A stretch of DNA of 24,294 nt. Source: Methanothrix sp. GTDB lineage: Archaea > Halobacteriota > Methanosarcinia > Methanotrichales > Methanotrichaceae. Made by a program: the position numbers and the translations under genes. The notes beneath the pieces are model-generated. The model was given only the letters and a program-made list of their open reading frames with translations, searched no databases and was not told the origin of the DNA. Below, piece after piece: positions 23,547 through 24,294 of this stretch. The stretch spans positions 1 to 24,294 of the forward strand of contig WOYM01000024.1 in the NCBI GenBank assembly GCA_011620785.1, in the 5' to 3' direction. How positions within the stretch are numbered: the stretch's first letter is position 1; every line of letters starts with the position of its first letter.

Positions 23547-23829
23547 GGTGCACAGCAAGAATGAAACGGGGGGCCATCCCATTCAGCGGCTTGATCATCC
23601 TGGGAAGACCAGGCAGAACCATTCATGCCAGGATTTCTGCTGGGATTTATCATAATGGAGCTGCGGATCCAATCATGGCTTGGATCTCAATTGTCTACGA
23701 ATATACGTATTCGCGATTCTAATGGCAATTATGCTAATGAAATAGCAACCTTTTTTTTGACTGCTTCCTCTTTTTATGATTTTGCATATAATTCAGTGCG
23801 CCAATCTGAAGACGACTTCGGCTGAGAAG

Positions 23830-23838
23830 TATATAAAT
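23830..23838 (+). promoter_or_regulatory. TATA box of the small membrane protein gene
   Basis: TATATAAAT is centred 28 nt upstream of ATG 23862 and is the strongest TATA match in the right flank. It predicts a leaderless transcript starting at that codon. Confidence 0.6.
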
Positions 23839-23861
23839 GAATGGGCGAGCGAGTGAGAATA

Positions 23862-24056
23862 ATGGAAGATAATACCTCGACAGATGCGGTATATGATCTA
23901 ATTGAGCGCGTAGAACAGCAGAGAAAGCGGCTCGTTCTCATTGTTATGGTGGTCTCTATATCATCTCTGCTTGGCGTTTCAGTTAATGCTCTGGCTTTAA
24001 TGGTCTTTTCGCATCAAAAAAGATGTAGAATCGACCTGACCTTGCCCATTGACTGA
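23862..24056 (+). CDS. Small single-span membrane protein, unknown function
   Basis: A 64-residue protein. Residues 1-20 are acidic and polar (MEDNTSTDAVYDLIERVEQQ), then RKR, a hydrophobic segment at about 24-50 (LVLIVMVVSISSLLGVSVNA, then LALMVF), and a short polar tail. An upstream in-frame ATG at 23841 lies only about 7 nt from the TATA centre and would precede the expected transcription start, so ATG 23862 is preferred. No family is recognised. The basic patch before the span suggests the N-terminus stays in the cytoplasm. Confidence 0.6.
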   Translation: MEDNTSTDAVYDLIERVEQQRKRLVLIVMVVSISSLLGVSVNALALMVFSHQKRCRIDLTLPID

Positions 24057-24057
24057 C

Positions 24058-24066
24058 TATATAAAA
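24058..24066 (+). promoter_or_regulatory. TATA box directly after the small membrane protein gene
   Basis: TATATAAAA lies 2 nt after the stop at 24056 and predicts transcription from about 24089. What it drives is unclear: either the 45-codon frame at 24108 or a non-coding RNA. Confidence 0.45.
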
Positions 24067-24107
24067 AGAACCTGAGGACTGATCTAACCAGCTTAAGCGT
24101 CGCCTGG

Positions 24108-24245
24108 ATGGAGATTTTGGGCATGGACTCAGAGCTCCGGACTTGTAGGAATGGGGGGTGCAGGCGCCGGGAGAACACCGGTCTTCAGGAAAAATTGGTT
24201 ATTTCTATCTGTGATTTTCTTTGTACCACAGTCTCAATAATTTAA
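24108..24245 (+). CDS. Possible very small ORF (45 codons), doubtful
   Basis: ATG 24108 opens a 45-residue frame (MEILGMDSELRTCRNGGCRR, then LVISICDFLCTTVSII) about 19 nt downstream of the predicted transcription start. It has four cysteines and a hydrophobic end. No ribosome site and no family are recognised. The same stretch has a GC-rich centre (24160-24190) that could equally belong to an RNA. Treat as a candidate only. Confidence 0.25.
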   Translation: MEILGMDSELRTCRNGGCRRRENTGLQEKLVISICDFLCTTVSII

Positions 24246-24272
24246 CGCTGGTATCAATTACCATGAATCCTC

Positions 24273-24283
24273 CTATAAATATA
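24273..24283 (+). promoter_or_regulatory. TATA-like element at the right edge
   Basis: CTATAAATATA, within a near-palindrome, lies 11 nt from the end and may drive a gene starting beyond the window. Confidence 0.4.
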
Positions 24284-24294
24284 GGTACTGTATG

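Larger units (their letters stand above)
23320..23861. other. 540-bp stretch with no supported gene; repeats and a TATA box inside
   Basis: Short open frames exist (23340-23564, 23625-23825), but neither has a ribosome site, a recognisable domain or codon use like its neighbours. The left end carries the promoter and ribosome site of the minus-strand gene. The middle holds AT-rich repeats at 23507-23546, and the right end a strong TATA box at 23830-23838. Confidence 0.45.

Noticed and set aside
23340..23825. Two short plus-strand frames as genes
   Set aside because: No ribosome site, family or coding character; one contains the AT-rich repeats.
1..24294. tRNA, rRNA or intact insertion sequence
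   Set aside because: No cloverleaf-like segment with a matching anticodon loop, no rRNA signature and no transposase with terminal repeats was noticed by eye; a tRNA scan would settle it.

Overview
The window looks like a stretch of chromosome from a methanogenic archaeon. The evidence is a gene set with no bacterial counterpart: an HMf-type histone, PCNA, the Fe-S primase large subunit PriL, transcription factor S, an Orc1/Cdc6 initiator, the archaeal amidotransferase subunit GatE, and a siroheme decarboxylase (AhbB-type) subunit. TATA boxes stand about 28 nt upstream of several start codons, which suggests leaderless mRNAs. Gene content and moderately high GC suggest Methanosarcinales, perhaps Methanothrix (Methanosaeta). 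That genus call is an inference.

Left flank (1-3.8 kb) is accessory DNA. It holds the 5' end of a very AT-rich AAA ATPase gene running off the edge, a roughly 480 bp gap that may contain a decayed gene, a winged-helix regulator diverging from a small hypothetical across three tandem 10-bp repeats, RNase HI, and a restriction-modification pair. The nuclease is of the PaeR7I/XhoI family and its methylase carries an SPPYW motif.

3.8-9.3 kb (minus strand) is a tightly packed five-gene operon transcribed nosD-like, ahbB, sirC-like, hemA, hemB. The four enzymes cover glutamyl-tRNA to porphobilinogen, precorrin-2 to sirohydrochlorin, and siroheme decarboxylation. The first gene encodes a secreted beta-helix protein whose stop codon overlaps the ahbB start.

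9.4-13.5 kb (plus strand) holds a REC-PAS-GAF response regulator overlapping aroC by 11 nt, then a MoeA fused to a periplasmic-binding-like domain. moeA converges on priL with a 32-nt overlap of coding ends.

13.5-20.5 kb is an information-processing cluster. pcn-priL (minus) and TFS (minus) diverge from an ACT/DUF5612 protein through what looks like one shared TATA element. A glutaredoxin-like gene and a Cys-rich protein follow on the minus strand. Then comes a plus-strand operon histone-gatE-orc1/cdc6.

20.6-24.3 kb holds pstC and a pstA with an extra membrane domain (no pstS or pstB seen), an unrecognised convergent gene with a hairpin/T8 terminator, a 540-bp non-coding stretch with repeats, and a tiny membrane protein with a strong TATA box. 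The last 240 bp contain further promoter-like elements and at most one very small ORF.
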